In this document: positions 22,628 through 35,600 of the stretch, piece after piece
Layout of the letters: the number at the start of each line of letters is the position of its first letter
Numbering within the stretch: the first letter of the stretch is position 1
Origin: Micractinium sp. NFX-FRZ
Taxonomy: Eukaryota; Chlorophyta; Trebouxiophyceae; Chlorellales; Chlorellaceae
Direction of reading: 5' to 3'
NCBI GenBank assembly: GCA_029339195.1
Contig: JAPTJF010000113.1
Coordinates: 1 to 64,000 of the forward strand
Length of the DNA stretch: 64,000 nt
The notes under the pieces: generated by a model
Seen by the model: the letters and a program-made list of their open reading frames with translations, nothing else
The model's database searches: none
What the model was told of the DNA's origin: nothing
Made by a program: the position numbers and the translations under genes

Positions 22628-25600
22628 TCAATCGTCTCCAAACTCGGTTGACATGCGCCGGTCCTCCTCCCCGCCCGGCAGGCTGCCCAGCCGCAGGCCG
22701 CCGCCGCCCTCCTCCTCGGCTTCCTTCCCCTCCTCCCCCTCCGAACCCTCCTCCATGTGCCAGTCCCTGCACAGCAGAACACACACCGTTGAGCCAATGT
22801 GCGAGCAGCCATGCTGCTACCACACAGGACGGCAGGCACACTCGGGCGGCAGTGAGCAGCGGGCAGGGAGGCGGTGAGCGCTCGCACCACCCCCGCACCC
22901 TGCCTAACTCCACCGCCCCTTGCCCTGCCTGGTCTGGCAAACAAGTGAGAGAAGCCCGCACCTGCCAAACATGGTGGCATCCCCCTCCGTGTCTGCAAAG
23001 AAGAGGAGGTCATCCATGGCGGCATCCCCTTCCGCCCCCTCGCCGCCCTCGCCGCCGCCCGCAGCGCTGCCCGCGGCAGCACCCAGCTGGGAGCTGCGGC
23101 GGCGCATGGCGGCCAGCAGGCCCTGCATCGCGCGCTCGCTGCACTCCTGCACAAGGTGCTGGCTGCAGGGGGAGGCGGGGGGAGGCGTGGGGGGGAGGGG
23201 GGAGGGGAGTGCGTGCACAGAGAGGGGTCAATGGGGTGTGAGGCCTGACCAGGGAGCGTGCTGGCAGCATGGCCTCGGCACAGCGGGTGGCAGAGATGCC
23301 ACAGCAAGTGCTGACCCACCGGCGGTGCGCTGGCAGCATGCCACGGCCTGCTGCCCCACCAAACACCGCGCACTGGTGGCCGTCCCTCCCCTGATGCCGG
23401 CCGCATGCCACGGCCTACCGCCCCACGACACAGAGCACTGCCCGACGCCCCGCGAAGCGCGCGCCACGAACTGGGTGCCAGCGCCACACCTGAGAGCGTC
23501 CAGGCCGTGGGTGGAGGCATCCAGCGCTGCCGCCACAATGCTGCTGGGTGGCTGGTCACGCAGCCACCCCACAAATTCCTGGCTGACGGGCAGGGCGCTG
23601 GCTGCAGGGGAGAGGCGGTTTGCAGGGGCGGGCGAGGGGCAGCGGCAGAGGTCAGAAAACAACACGACAGGCGTACAGGGGCAGGCGGGGTGCAGAGGGG
23701 GCGTGACTGCCCTGCTATGCACGCCACAGATACATGCGCGCAGGCGACTGCTGTGCTTGGCTTCACCGCGCATGCCGGTAGGCACCCAGCCAGCTGCCCT
23801 TTCCCCAGCTGCCCCCACCAGCTAGTTACCTGCCCTGCACTCACCCTCCGCCGTGATGGCCGCAGCCAGCCCTTCCTCCCCCAAGTGCTGCGCTGCAGCA
23901 GAAGCCGTGCGGGCCGCTGCCAGGCGGTGCAGATAGTCCTGCTCACACACCATCTCTGCAGTGGGGCGGCAGCAGCAGGGGGGCAAATGTGGGTGTGAAT
24001 GGAGGAGGATTGGCGCTGCTGCTGCTGCTGACCAGGACCAGGACCAGGACCACGCGTGCCACAAGCCTGGCTGCCTGGCTGGCATGGCGTGCCCTGCCCT
24101 GCCTGCCCCGCCTGCCAACCCGTGCAGCCCCTCCCCGTGCCCACCCGCCTCACCTTGCTTTGAGGCAGCGCCGTACAGCACAAGGAACCGCTGCGCCGCG
24201 TCGCCGCTGCCGCATGCCTCCTCCTGCGGCTGATGGTTGGGCCGCCGGGAAGATGGGAGAGGTCAGCAGTATACGGGAGAGTCAACAGAGCGTAGCGCGG
24301 CACGGGCACAGTGAAGTACGCTAGCACAGTGCAGCGCAGCACAGCAGCAACACAGCACACCACCAGCCCAGGCAGCCTTCCAGCCTCAGGCGCATCTGCG
24401 CCTGCCACTGTGCCTGCTGTGCTCACCAGGCCGGCCAGGTAGGCGAGCTGTCCGCTGGGGCCATAAGGCGCCAGCTGCCTCAGATCCGCAGCACCTACTG
24501 CTGCCAGTGCATCCAACCGCTTGCGAAGGCTGCCTGCCTTGCTGCTGCCCCCCTGGCTGCTGCTGTGCAGGCGCAGCGTGGCCAGCACCGTGCACAGCGC
24601 AGCGCTCACAGCACATGCTGCATCCTCTGCCGCTGCGGGGGATGGCTGCTGCGGGTTGGCGCGCCAGTAGCTGCCCCCGCCCTTGCTGCCGCCCAGCCGC
24701 TGCTGCTGCAGGGCCGCGTGCATGCTGGCTAGGGCTCGGCCCGCCAGCTGTGAAAGCTCCCGGAGCCGGGCTGCCCCGCCTGCCGCCGCCTCCCCGCCCT
24801 GCTGCTGCTGCTGCTGCTCCTGCTGCTGCCGCTGCGCCGCCACCAGCTGCTGTGCTGCCTCTTCCAGCTGGCTGACAGCTGGGGCAAACACCCTCAGGGC
24901 ATCCTCCGGTCCGACTGCCTCACAAGAAAGCGCGCTGCAGATGGCCAGGGCTGCCTGCGAAGCTGCCCCCGCAGCCGCCGCCTCTGCTTGCTGCCGCTGC
25001 TCTGCTGCCGCGCCCTCGCCGGCTGGCACGGTGGACAGCAGGCGCTGCACGTGCGCCCCCACCAGCGCCTCCCCTGGCGCTCTGCGGGCAAGCAGCAGCG
25101 CTGCGGGGGAGAAGCGCGCATCCGGATGGCCCTCCACTGCCCCCACTGTGAGCGTACGGTACCCAGCTGCAGTGGACAGCGTGGGCGACAGCGCTTGCAG
25201 GGCTGGCACGTCCAGCACATCCTCCTCTGCTGCCTCTGCTGGCGCTGCCGCATCTGCCGCTGCGTCCGCCGCCTCAGCTGCCGCTGCATCTGCTGCCCCT
25301 GTGTCTGCTGCCGTTGGCTCTTTGCTGCGCTTGCTGCGCTTCTTGGGTGCTGCCTTCTCAGGCTGCTGCTGCTGCGGCTGCTCGGCCGGGGCTGCCAGCA
25401 GGCGCTCGTGCAGGGCGGCGGCGCAGCGCTGCAGGTTGCCTTGAATGTGGGCCCGCACACCCTCGTCCTCCAGGGTGCCCGCGGCTTGAGCCAGCGCTGC
25501 CTCCAGCTCTGCTAGCTGCAAGGGCGGGCATGTGAGAGCAGGGCAGGCGAGAGGTGCGCGATGAGCGATGGCAGCGGCGGCGGCAGCGGCGGCGGCAGCA

Positions 25601-25875
25601 GCGGGGTGGCAGTGGCGGGCAGGTGGAAGCTCGGGCAGCTCGTTAAATATAGCATACGTCCATCGGGAAGTCTTATCAGACTGCACAGCGGCCAGAACAG
25701 CGCGCCCCCAGCTTGGCGAGTGCATGTGGCGCACCTTCCATTTGCGGGGGCCCAGCTGTGCCAGACGGGCGGCGAGCGCATCCAAAATGTCCACTTCACT
25801 CTGCTCCTCCCCCTTCTGCCTCTTGGACGCGGGGGCCTTCTTGCCTGAGCTCTTTTTGCCAGAGCGTGGCGCCAT
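22628..25875 (-). CDS. Unrecognised Ala-rich protein with basic N-terminus and acidic C-terminus
   Basis: Six exons: 25875-24427, 24223-24154, 23955-23845, 23601-23490, 23162-22962, 22766-22628; 693 aa. I do not recognise the family. The N-terminus is basic (SGKKSSGKKAPASKRQK), then comes a more ordered block (RKWKVRHMHSPSWGRAVLAAVQSD, WTYAIFNELPEL). A second basic cluster (PKKRSKRSK) precedes an Ala-rich acidic linker, then helical segments with Gln runs. The C-terminal exons are well-behaved (SQEFVGWLRDQPPSSIV; QHLVQECSERAMQGLLAAMRRR) and end acidic (MEEGSEGEEGKEAEEE). The two KR clusters suggest a nuclear protein, by inference. About 100 bases at 25620-25525 look like an intron (good acceptor CCCTTGCAG) but stay open in frame, so the true N-terminal model may lack about 35 residues. 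Confidence 0.65.
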
Positions 25876-26143
25876 CGCGGCGATTGTCTAGTATGACTTG
25901 CCAATGATGGATGATACTGTGTATATGCATGCATGCTACAGAGCCAAGCTACCTGTCCGGCGAAGAAGCCTACGTGGCTCTCTTCGACACATTGCGAGAG
26001 GCCGTCCAGCGCTACCGTTAGCCATTGTAATATACTAGTGCGATCGCTGATTCTGCACCGAAACGGTGCCAGCAGAATAGTCACAATTTCTGCCCTCGGA
26101 CACAAAAGCAAGGCCTCGATGCCTGCTCCCTGCCTAGGCTAGC
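25876..26143. promoter_or_regulatory. Divergent promoter, Ala-rich protein / MATE transporter
   Basis: 268 bases between two opposing ATGs. AT-rich motifs GTATATGCATGCATGC near 25920 and AATATACTAG near 26025 are the likeliest core elements. Which motif serves which gene cannot be told. Confidence 0.45.
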
Positions 26144-29100
26144 ATGAGCGAGGCAGACGCTGTGAGCAGCACGGTGCGGCACGGGCTGCAGCCGCTGCAG
26201 CTGCCAAGCCGCCCGCGGCTGCCGCCGTCGTCGACGGCGGCCAGTGTCGCCGGGTCGGCCAGCACAGCGGCTGAGCTGCGGCGCCAGCCCTCGGCTTGGG
26301 TAGAGGCCTGCGATGCTGCCAGCTCTCTCTCGCCCATGGCATCTGCTGCCTGTGGGCGCAGCTTCTCCACTGGCAAGCCTGGCCCTGGGCTGGAGGGGCT
26401 GTGGCCCGCTCACGAGACTGCGCTGGCGGAAGAAGGGGGCGAGGGGTGGCCAGCGGTGGGACGCGAGGCGCGCAAGTGAGTGAGAAGGCCGGCCGCTGCT
26501 GCCTGCTGTGATCTGGCGTCGGCCCCCGGCACCTGTTGTGCCTCATGCCACACCTGCGCCGCTGCCACAAGCCACATGCTACATGCCGCCCGGTGGTGTT
26601 GACATCGACATCCCCCCTGCAGCCTGTGCCGCCTGGCCCTCCCCACAAGCGTCACAAACCTCGCTGCCTTCCTCATCAGCTTGGTCACTCTAGCGTAAGC
26701 CATGGGTGGGCGTCAGTTGTGGTTGGGCCTCAAATCAGGCGCGTCCTCTCCTCTTCCGCAATGCTACCGCTTCACCTCGTTAGCAACGCTTGATTGGGAG
26801 CAATGTGCTCACAGGAGGATGACGCCGCTTGATTTCGGGGTCGGTTGGGAGGAGCGGGGGGAAGTAAGTGTAGCGGCATCATAACGGGGCATGTTTGTGC
26901 CACGGCCTGCCCCTCTTATCACCCCTCACCTGTCGGCGCCTGCACTGTGATGCAGCATGGCGGGGCGGCTGGGCAAGTTTGAGTTGAGCTGCATCGTGCT
27001 GGGGACTTCGATCTTCAACGTCACGGGGCTCTCGCTGCTCATGGGTAAGTGCCCCGCCTCTCCCTTGTAAGCAGATTGACGCCAGCACGCGCCAGGCAGA
27101 CAGGTGCAGAAGCAGCAGGTTGTACCAGTGCAGAAGCAGGCTGGACCAGTGGCAGCCCGTTTGGCTAGCATGCTGGGTGCCTGGTCAGGTGTCTGCCTGG
27201 GGATGCGACGGACTGTTGCAACACTACAGCAACCGTCAGTTGCAGGGGCTGGTGTGGGCCCTCTCTTTGGTGCATGCCACCTGTGCAGCGGGGCGCTGCT
27301 GGCTCTGCCCCGCCGCCGCTCCCTGGCTCCTCCTGCATGCCTGCACCCCTTCTGGCCCTCACCATCCCATCCTGCCGGCCGTGCAGGCTTTGCGGCAGCC
27401 ATGGAGACATTCTGCGGGTGCGCCTGACGCATTGCTGCCGCAGCCCGCTTGTGTGCTGCTCTGTCCCTCACGCCAGCCAGCGCCCTGCCTGCGCGTGCGT
27501 GCTGTGCTCGATGCTTCCCACCTCTTCTGCGCTGCTCACCACCACTGCCTCGCCTCACGCCCACTCTTCCATCTGCCGCCCCAACTCTCACTTCTGCTCC
27601 TGCCTCTTATACACACGCCCCTCCCTGCAGGCAGGCCTACGGCGCCCGAAATCTGAGGATGGTGGGGGTGGTGTACCAGCGGGCACTCATCCTGACAACC
27701 GTGATGGCAGCAGCCGTGGGGCTGGGGTGGACACGTGCGGAGCCGCTGCTGCTGCTGTTCAGGCACGCTTGCTGGGCTGGGGCGGCAGTGATGGGGTGGG
27801 GTGGGGCAGGGCGTGTTGGTGGGGTTGGGAGAAGGTGGGAGTGCGATGTTGGGCAGGCTGAGCGTGCTCCTGCAGACCCCACACAGTGATGACGCCGCAG
27901 CCGTCATTCAGTACCAAGCACATGCCTCGCAACGTGCCTATCCCCCTCGCCCCCCACCCTGCCACACGCTGCCCCCGCCCCCTGCCCCGGCTGCAGGCAG
28001 GACCCGCTGCTGAGCCGCTCCGCTGCCCGCTACATCCAGCTAGCCATCCCTGCCCTCTGGTTCACCGGGCTGTTTGAGGCCAGCAAGAGGTGGGTGACTT
28101 CTCAGGGCAGTGGCGCAGCAACCACTGGGCTGGGCTGGCTGAGTTCACAGAAGGGGTGAGCGGGAAATGTGTTGATGACAGGTGTGAAGGGGCTGGCTGG
28201 TGAGCTTGAGGCGCCTAGGCAAGGCGCCGGGACGGGGGCACGCATGCTTCGACCGGCCATCTGCCCTCCCATCTACCTCCCCAACCCTTTGTGCTTCTCA
28301 GTTGGCAGCTCATTGTCCAGGGCTCAGGGCCCAGGGCTCAGGGCTGCCATTTGTTCAAGGCAGTACTGGGGTCACGTCCGTTGCCGCCCCCCGCCTCAGC
28401 GTCACGTCCTGTCCCCCCTGTGCCCCTCTCCTTGTGGGCCCGCTGCTCCTACTGCAGGTACTTGATGGCTCAGGGCGTGGTGCGCCCCCAGTCAGCGGTC
28501 ACCCTGCTGGGCCTGGCCCTCTCCCCCCTCTACTCGTGGCTCTTCATCTTCCACCTGGGCTGGCGGCTGGACGGGGCGGCCTATGCGGCAGACGCGATTC
28601 AGGTGGGGCGTGTGGCAGGCCCGGCGGAGGGAGTTGAGAGAGAGGGGGCTGAGGTGGGAAGGCAGGCATGGTTGGGGCTGTATCAGGGCAGCCTGTGCTG
28701 CAGCATGCCAAGCAATTAGATTGGGGGCCGGGGGCGCAAGGGAAGGTCCCATCCTGCGCCGGCAAGCAGCAGGGGTGGGCCGCCACCGCTGTATATGCCC
28801 ACTGCTCACTGCCCCTCCTCCCGCCTGCCACCCCTCCCCCGTGCTGCAGCTGACCATGGCGGCCCTGCTGGGCGGGTACATCGTGTTTAGGGACCAAGTC
28901 ACGCTGCGCGGCCGGCAGCACGCCACGTGGCACGGGTGGAGCCTCGAGGCGCTGCGTGGCTGGCCCACATACCTGCGGTGAGCGAGCGCACCCACCCTGC
29001 ACCCCACCTACCAACACGGGTTGCGCTCCCCCACCTTGGACTTACGCAGCGCAATTCCCCATGTGCGCTGCCCTTCATGGTGCGGCCATCACCAATTTGC

Positions 29101-31028
29101 CCAGACCCACCCACCCACCCTCCTGCCCTCTCTTTCTTCTCCCCCCCACCCCAAGGTTTGCGCTGCCCCCTGTGGTGCCTCATCCACCCACCATGCGCCC
29201 ACCCACCCACCTACCCCCCCCTGACCTCTCTTTCTTTCTCTCCCGCCTCCCCCCCAGGTTTGCGCTGCCCTCTGTGGTGATGATCTGCTGCGAGTGGTGG
29301 ACGTGGGAGGCGATGGTGATCATGAGCGGGCTGCTGCCGCACCCAGACGTCACCATCGCCGTCATGGGGGTGCTCATCAACACCAGCGGTGGGGCAGGGC
29401 GGGGCAGCGCGGCAGGGGCAGGTGGTACAGTATGAAGAGAGCAAGGGAGAGGGAGCAACGGGGCAGGCATGGCCTGCGTCCGGCTGTGCGTGCGTATGTT
29501 TGGCTACCTGGCCGTGCGTTTGCTGTGTGCACACACTATATGCCAAGTGGACGCATTTCTAGGGTGCACTTGGTGTGAGTCAGTGTCCCCTGCTCTCCTG
29601 TGGGCAGCCAGCCAACCAAGCCAGCCAGCCAGCCAACCAAGCCAGGCAACCCCCCAAGCCAGCCAGCCAACCCTAAATCCTCATCCCCCCCTGCAGGCAT
29701 CATCTGGATGTGCGTCACCGGCTTTGCCATGGCCTGCTCCACACGCGTGGCCAACAGCCTGGTGAGCACCGCCTGGGGCACACGTTCGTGTTGCTGCGGC
29801 GCTGTCAAATGAATGGATGAGTGAGCACCGCCTGAGGCTATCTATCTTCTTGACGCGGGGCTGGGCTGCTGCCCCTGCTGGCCAACCGCTGTGGCCTGGG
29901 GCTGCCCGCAGCCGCGTCTGATGTGGGCTGCAGCACTCGTGGGCCACGCTCGACGTCTCGCCAGCCAGCCTGGTCGACTGGTCCCAACCTGCCGTCACCG
30001 CCCGCCCACCCGCCTGCCCTGGCCTGCCTGCCCTGCCTGCGTGCAGGGCGCGGGGTGCCCCCGCACAGCGCAGCGCGCCACGTGGACGGCTGTGGGCATC
30101 ACATCCGCCATGGAGCTGGCAGCCATGGCCGCCGTGCTGGCGCTGCGCCACCACTGGGCAATACTGTTCACACGTGCGTGCGTGCGCCCCTCGCAAGGGG
30201 CACCGGTGGCGGGTGGGATGGGCTCCTGGGGTCGCTCTGTCACATCAAACACTCCCGCAGCTGCATGCTGCTGTTCTGGGGGGAAATTGCAGGCCCGGGG
30301 AGCAGGCAGGCTGGGCCTGCCTGCTGTCCACCCCTGCTCTGCGACGCACCCACCCTGCCGGTCCTCACCCGCCCCGTCGCCCGCAGATGCGCCCGAGGTG
30401 CGCCGCCTGACGGCCAGCCTGCTGCCCATCTTTGCGCTGTCGCTGCCGGGGGATGGCGCCAATGCGACGCTCCAAGGGCTGCTGAGAGGCAGCGGGCGGC
30501 AGAAGACGGGAGCCGTCACCAACCTGTGCTCTTATTGGGTCCTGGGCATCCCAGCGGCGGCCTACCTGGCTTTCAAGTGAGGGCAGCCGGCAGCTCAGCA
30601 GTGGACTCCCAGAGGGACGGGGGACGATGTGGCTGCTATGCATGCTGTGTATGCTGTGAGCATGAGGCCTTGTGCGTAGCCAAAGTGCCTTGTGTGTCCA
30701 TGCACCGGGCGGGGTGGGTGCCCGCCGCCACCTCACCTGGCACCCTTTTAGCTACACTGCACCCTCCGCGATGCGGCATAGGACCCAGACGTGGCACACT
30801 CCACATGGCACTCTGAGCTGCACCGCCTGCCTGCCTCCCTTGCCCCCGTGCAGGCAGGACCTGGGGGTGTATGGGCTGTGGTGGGGGCTGGTCCTGGTGA
30901 ACACCGTGCAGGTGAGGGAGGCAGGGCAGGGGTTTGAAGCGGGCGCGCTTGAGTTGGGCGTGGCCGCCACACTGCTGGCACTGGTGCTGGACGGGCCCGC
31001 CCGCACCTGAACGCTCGCACACAGACTA

Positions 31029-31097
<69 letters not shown>

Positions 31098-31591
31098 CTG
31101 CCTGCCTGCGTGCCTGCGTGCCTGCCTGCCTGCCTGCGTGCCTGCCTGCCTGCTTGCCTGCCTGCCTGCCTGCTTGCCTGCCTGCTTGCTTGCTTGCCTG
31201 CCTCACCCCTTGCTAGCTGTGCGGCTGGCCTGAAGCGCCACCGCAAGCTCCGGCCTGCCCATGCCTGCAGGGCACTTTGATGGCCATCATTGCCCTGCGT
31301 TTCGACTACCGCAACGAAGCCCTGAAGGCGGCAGCGCGCACGGAAGCGCACCGCCTGCTGTCGGCCGACGTGCTGGTCGACTGCGGACTTGCTGGCAGCA
31401 GTGTCTGTGACAGGGACCTGGCGGAGCCGCTGCTACAGAGGCGGCAGTGTGAGCGGCTGGAACGCGGGCTGCTGCTAGCGCCGGATCCAGAGGCGGCAGC
31501 GGCGCCGGCGGGTCCGGGTGGGCTGGCGGGAGGCGAACGGGCAGCAGCAGCAGGGGCTGATTTCATGCGCCTGCCTGCCCCTAGGAAGTAA
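26144..31591 (+). CDS. MATE-family efflux transporter
   Basis: Fourteen exons: 26144-26475, 26623-26694, 26956-27044, 27387-27417, 27631-27762, 27997-28089, 28458-28602, 28850-28977, 29258-29388, 29697-29761, 30047-30173, 30387-30576, 30854-30911, 31271-31591; 637 aa. MATE proteins exchange H+ or Na+ for organic cations or metabolites. The diagnostic GFAAAMETFCGQAYGARN spans two exon junctions. LALPTSVTNLAAFLISLV is TM1. Twelve hydrophobic segments are expected, and I can place most of them (for example SVVMICCEWWTWEAMVIMSGLL and GLWWGLVLVNTVQ). The first 110 residues are a hydrophilic Ser/Ala-rich extension and the last 75 a hydrophilic tail. Substrate and membrane are unknown; plant DTX/MATE proteins are vacuolar, plastid or plasma-membrane. 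Intron 5 begins with GC. Intron 8 carries a ghost copy of the next exon's start, and intron 13 a large tetranucleotide microsatellite. Confidence 0.9.
29105..29290 (+). repeat. Tandem duplication of an acceptor and exon start in the MATE gene
   Basis: The polypyrimidine tract, acceptor and first 20-25 bases of the exon at 29258 (RFALPSVV) are preceded by a near copy at about 29130-29182, roughly 105 bases upstream. In the copy the acceptor CAG is AAG (CACCCCAAGGTTTGCG). A smaller echo of the donor sequence GTGAGCACCGCCTG (29762) recurs at about 29821 in a later intron of the same gene. Confidence 0.7.
31029..31203 (+). repeat. (CTTG)n / (CCTG)n tetranucleotide microsatellite
   Basis: About 55 bases of perfect TGCT repeat pass into about 115 bases of degenerate CCTG/CGTG/CTTG repeats. 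It lies inside the last intron of the MATE gene, so length changes would not alter the protein. Confidence 0.9.
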
Positions 31592-32677
31592 GGCTCCCTG
31601 TACCCACTTGCCCCCAAGCTGTGGAGATGCTTCGCTGGTTGAAAAGATGCCCCCGAGCTGTGGAGAGTCTTTGCTGGTCGCTCTACAGAGTCTGCTGTGT
31701 GCGGGCTGCCCTACCAAGTTGGCGTTCATTCCTGTGGCCCACAAGTAGGCAGTTGAGCAGCTCAGCCTGGCATGAACACATCACAGCCAGGATGAGCTGC
31801 ATATGCGGTGCAGTTGATGGGTGTGGGCTGCAAAGGGAGCAGGGTGTGTGCGACAAGGGCAACTCCTGCCTGTTGGGCAGTGCACTTGCAGCAGCTCGAT
31901 GCCAGGGAGCCGAGCTGCCGATCTGGAACGCTGCTAGAAGTGTGCCAGGGAGACGAGCAGGCATGACCGGCCGACCCAACCGCCTGGCAGGGGAGCTGTG
32001 TGGCTGGGCCACGTAGAGCGGCTTCAGGCTGGGCCACTGGCAAACTGCCGAACAGCCAGCTGGTGGCGGCACTTCCGCCGCAGGCAGTACGGGCGCAGTG
32101 AGCCATGCACCCCACTCCTCTAGATCTGCGTGCGGCCGTGGCAGGGCTCTTGCTGACCGGGCGCGCGTCAGGGGCGGCCCCTGCGTGCTGTCACGCTGTG
32201 CACGCTGCGGCCCAGCCCGGCAGAACCCCAGTGGGGCGACGGGCTGCTCAGCGGCTTGGCACTTTGGAAGACATGGGGCAGGCCCGCCGAAGCTGAGCTG
32301 GCAGCGGCGGCTAGCAGCCACAGCACAGAACACTTCCATGCTGATGTCTACATCTTACTGAATTGCTACGTGTTATGAATTCAAACTTGCAACTGTATCG
32401 CAATCAAGTGACCCCGGACAGTCTGGACTTAGCGCCGAAGCAGTGGCCACAGCTGAAAAATGTGCTGAGTAGAGCGACAAACAAGTAGCTGGCAGTTGCC
32501 ACAAGACGTCGGCTCCCTGGTTTGGCAGGGGCCAGCTGCAGTCAGTCCACGAGTACAAGTGTAAGCCGGATCCACAGAGTCTGACCAATGCGGCTCCAGA
32601 AGCACCTCCACCCCGCTCTGAATTGATTTCGTGTACACGCAGGTCTCTGTGCAGCGCTGCTGCTCTCAGGTCGTTCT
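31592..32677. other. Convergent intergenic region
   Basis: Flanks of the MATE (+) and acyltransferase (-) genes. A short direct repeat lies just after the MATE stop: TGCCCCC(A/G)AGCTGTGGAGA-type units begin near 31609 and 31648. No conserved coding segment can be supported; short open frames around 32100-32300 have no recognisable features. Confidence 0.4.
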
Positions 32678-35600
32678 TCACGCACGCCAGCGCCCCAGTG
32701 CCGCCTTCTGGAATGCACGCCATGCCTCCACAGTGTGCTCAGTCGCCAGTTGCGGTATGCCCAGCTCGTCCACCGGCGGCCACCACAGCTGGGCCACCAG
32801 AACGTTGACTGCAGCGGGAAGGGGAGACATGGGCGGCAAGCGACCCCTCTTAAGGAGGGTCAAAACCTCACGTGGTGGATGCACTGTCAGTAGGCAGGCT
32901 GGCAGGCAGCTGATGCAGGAGAGCGGGCAGGCTGCTAAGCAGAGGGATGGGTGGGTACGCGCCCGCCGGCACGCTTGCTTTGTTGAAATCACTCACCGCC
33001 CACAAGGGTCAGCAGGCGCGCGAGCGGTGTGGGCATCTCCAGGCCCGCGCCCCTGCACGGACATATGAAGGGGCCAGCCAAATCACAGAACCAGCCAGGC
33101 GACATGACACACGTGAAGGCTCCAGGCAGGTCACAAAGCCGGGCAGGCGACATCATATACATGCCAGCACGGCACAGGCAGGCTGCAGGCAGGCAGGGCT
33201 GGGGGCAGGAGCCAGGCATGGCTACCTCTGGGGTCACACAGCCAGCACGGATGCTCGGCAGATTGTGCCAGTCAGCCAGCTCACTCACTTGAGTGCCTTC
33301 CTGGCCACGTTTTCTGCCACAACCACGCCGCCGTGGGCGCAGAAGTAGAGCAGCCACTTGAGGCGCGGCGTGAAGCGGCGGGCAAAGGCCCTGCAGAAAG
33401 GCAGGGCGGGGGGGGGGGAGGGGCTGCTGGGGGATGGGGCGTGCTCACACCACAACCGATCATTGATGGTGCTCTCTAGGTATGGGTGTCGCCTCCCTGT
33501 GGGCTGCTGTCCCCTGCCCACACGCTGCCCCATAGCCTGCCCGCAGCAAAAGGGCGGGAAAGCATGCGTGCGCATCCTGGGCAGCAGAGGGATAGCACCC
33601 ACCAGAACATGGCTTCGTGCATGACCCCGCTGACCACAAAGACAGCAAACACGGCCGCCAGGCGCCGGGTGCGGCTGAAGGGCGCTGCCGCCATGCCGGG
33701 GCGGCACACCAGGCGGCCTGCACGATGGTGGGGGGCGGGGAGGGCGCTGCTGGGAGACTGCCCCGCAGCTGCTTCCCACCCCAGACATCCCCACTTCCTC
33801 CATCTTGTTCTCCCTCTTTCTGACTTCTCCGGAACCCGAACTCCTGGTCTGTTCTGCAGAACAGGTGTCTACCATCCAACCCCCAGTGTTTTGTCCCACC
33901 TTCCTCCCACCTTCCTCCTACCATTGTCTCACCTTCCCCCTACATACCCTCCTCTTGCCCTGCCACCATGCCCCCTTACCTTCCATGATGGGGTCGTACA
34001 CCGCGGAGCGCAGCACTGCAGACACCGTCAGGTTCCACCTGCGGTTCCAAAAGTCGGCGACTGCGGGGGGCCAGGGCGGGGTGGGAGCCAGGCTGGCAGG
34101 TGGGCGGGGGCCACGGCACAGTGGGGCAGGCAACGCCGCAACATTGTGCAGCACAGCAGGAGGGAGGGGGCATTTCATGCCGGCAAGGTGGCAGGCACAC
34201 ACATTTGATAGGGAGGCGAGGAGGCACGCGGCAGGGAGCCATGCGGGCGCGCTCGAAAGTGTGCCTTGGCATGGGCGCAGCGGCCCACACTGAACCACCG
34301 TGAAGCACACTGCCCACTACAGGCATGCGCTACTCAGCTCACAAGAGGTGGAGAGGTATGGGTTGTTGAAGTGCGGGGCCACCGCCAGCCCCGTGGTAGC
34401 GCCCACCACCGCCGCCAGCAGATCCATTGTCATGCTCAGGCCCAGGTACTGACTGAAGCCTGCATCAGCCGGAAAGAAGGGCCCGACAGCGTCAGAGAGG
34501 TGTACGCATGATGGTGCATCACAGGGGCGGGCGGGTGAGGCTGCAATGACTGTGCAGAGCACGCACCTTGGATGGTGATGCGCAGCAGGCGCGGCAGCAC
34601 GTCGCCGTATCTGTGCATCACGACCACCACACCCACGGTGGCACCCAGCTTGCGGACAAAGTGGCGGAAGTGTGTGGCGGCTGCAGTACGGGGAGCGGCA
34701 TTCCAGACTTGATGTTGGTTGGTTGGTGGCGGACCAGGCCACTAGAGACGTGGAGAGGTGAGGGGTGTAGTGGGGATATAGCTGCTGCAGCACGTGCCCT
34801 GAAGCGCCCTCTGCGTCTTCCTTCAGCCAACTGAGCATCACACACTGCAACCTCACCCACATGGCTTGCGACTCACTGGACCGTGGTGCTGCTGTTGGCA
34901 CACGGCGCCTGCGCTTAGCCTGGCTGTCCTCCTGCTCGTCCTCCCCCTCAGACGTGCCCACACTGCTCCCAACCGCCGCGCCAGCGTGTCCTGGCGGGGC
35001 GGCGGGGGGTACTGAGGCATGGCGGTAGCAGGAGGGCGAGAGAACAGGCAGGCAAGCAAGTTAGGCAAGCAAGTTTGGCAGGCAAGGCAGACGAGCAGGC
35101 AGTCAGCAGGCAGGCAGGCAAGCCGGGCTGCGAAGCTGGATCCAAGCAGCAGCGCACCATCGGTGTCTGCAGGCGTGATGGGGAGAGCGTAGACGGCCAG
35201 GAACTGGGGCAGGGTGAGGGTGTGGCACAGGGCGCCTCGGCCCATCGACCAGCTCAACAGTTTCATGTTTGTGATGGAAGCTGTGGAGACCTGCAGTTCA
35301 GGCCGGGGGACAGGTGACCGTGCAGGCCAGGGGACAGCTGACTGTGCAGGCTGGGGCGATTGGGGCAAAGAAGTGGCACAGGACGTGGCGCTCTGGTGTT
35401 GAGCTGCGTGCAGGATGGTGGGCGGCGACATTCCCAGCAAGCAGTGCTACGGCTGTATGTCCCGCCCTACGCAGCCTCAGCGCTGCCCCCCGCCCAGCCT
35501 GGCACTCCCCGCCCCGCCGTGCCCGAGCGACGACGCACAAAAACGGAGATGAGGGTCATGACTTCTGAGGCGCGGTGGAAGGCAAAGGGGCTCAGGGCAT

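Noticed and set aside
22603..25875. A single uninterrupted minus-strand protein of over 1000 residues
   Set aside because: After about 24427 the frame runs through introns. Clear donor/acceptor pairs give a better spliced model ending at 22628.
31029..31203. CRISPR-like or telomere-like array
   Set aside because: It is a simple tetranucleotide microsatellite without spacers, inside an intron of a nuclear gene.
32105..32296. Small protein gene between MATE and the acyltransferase
   Set aside because: There is no splice structure, domain or flanking regulatory evidence. Open frames of this size are expected by chance at this GC content.
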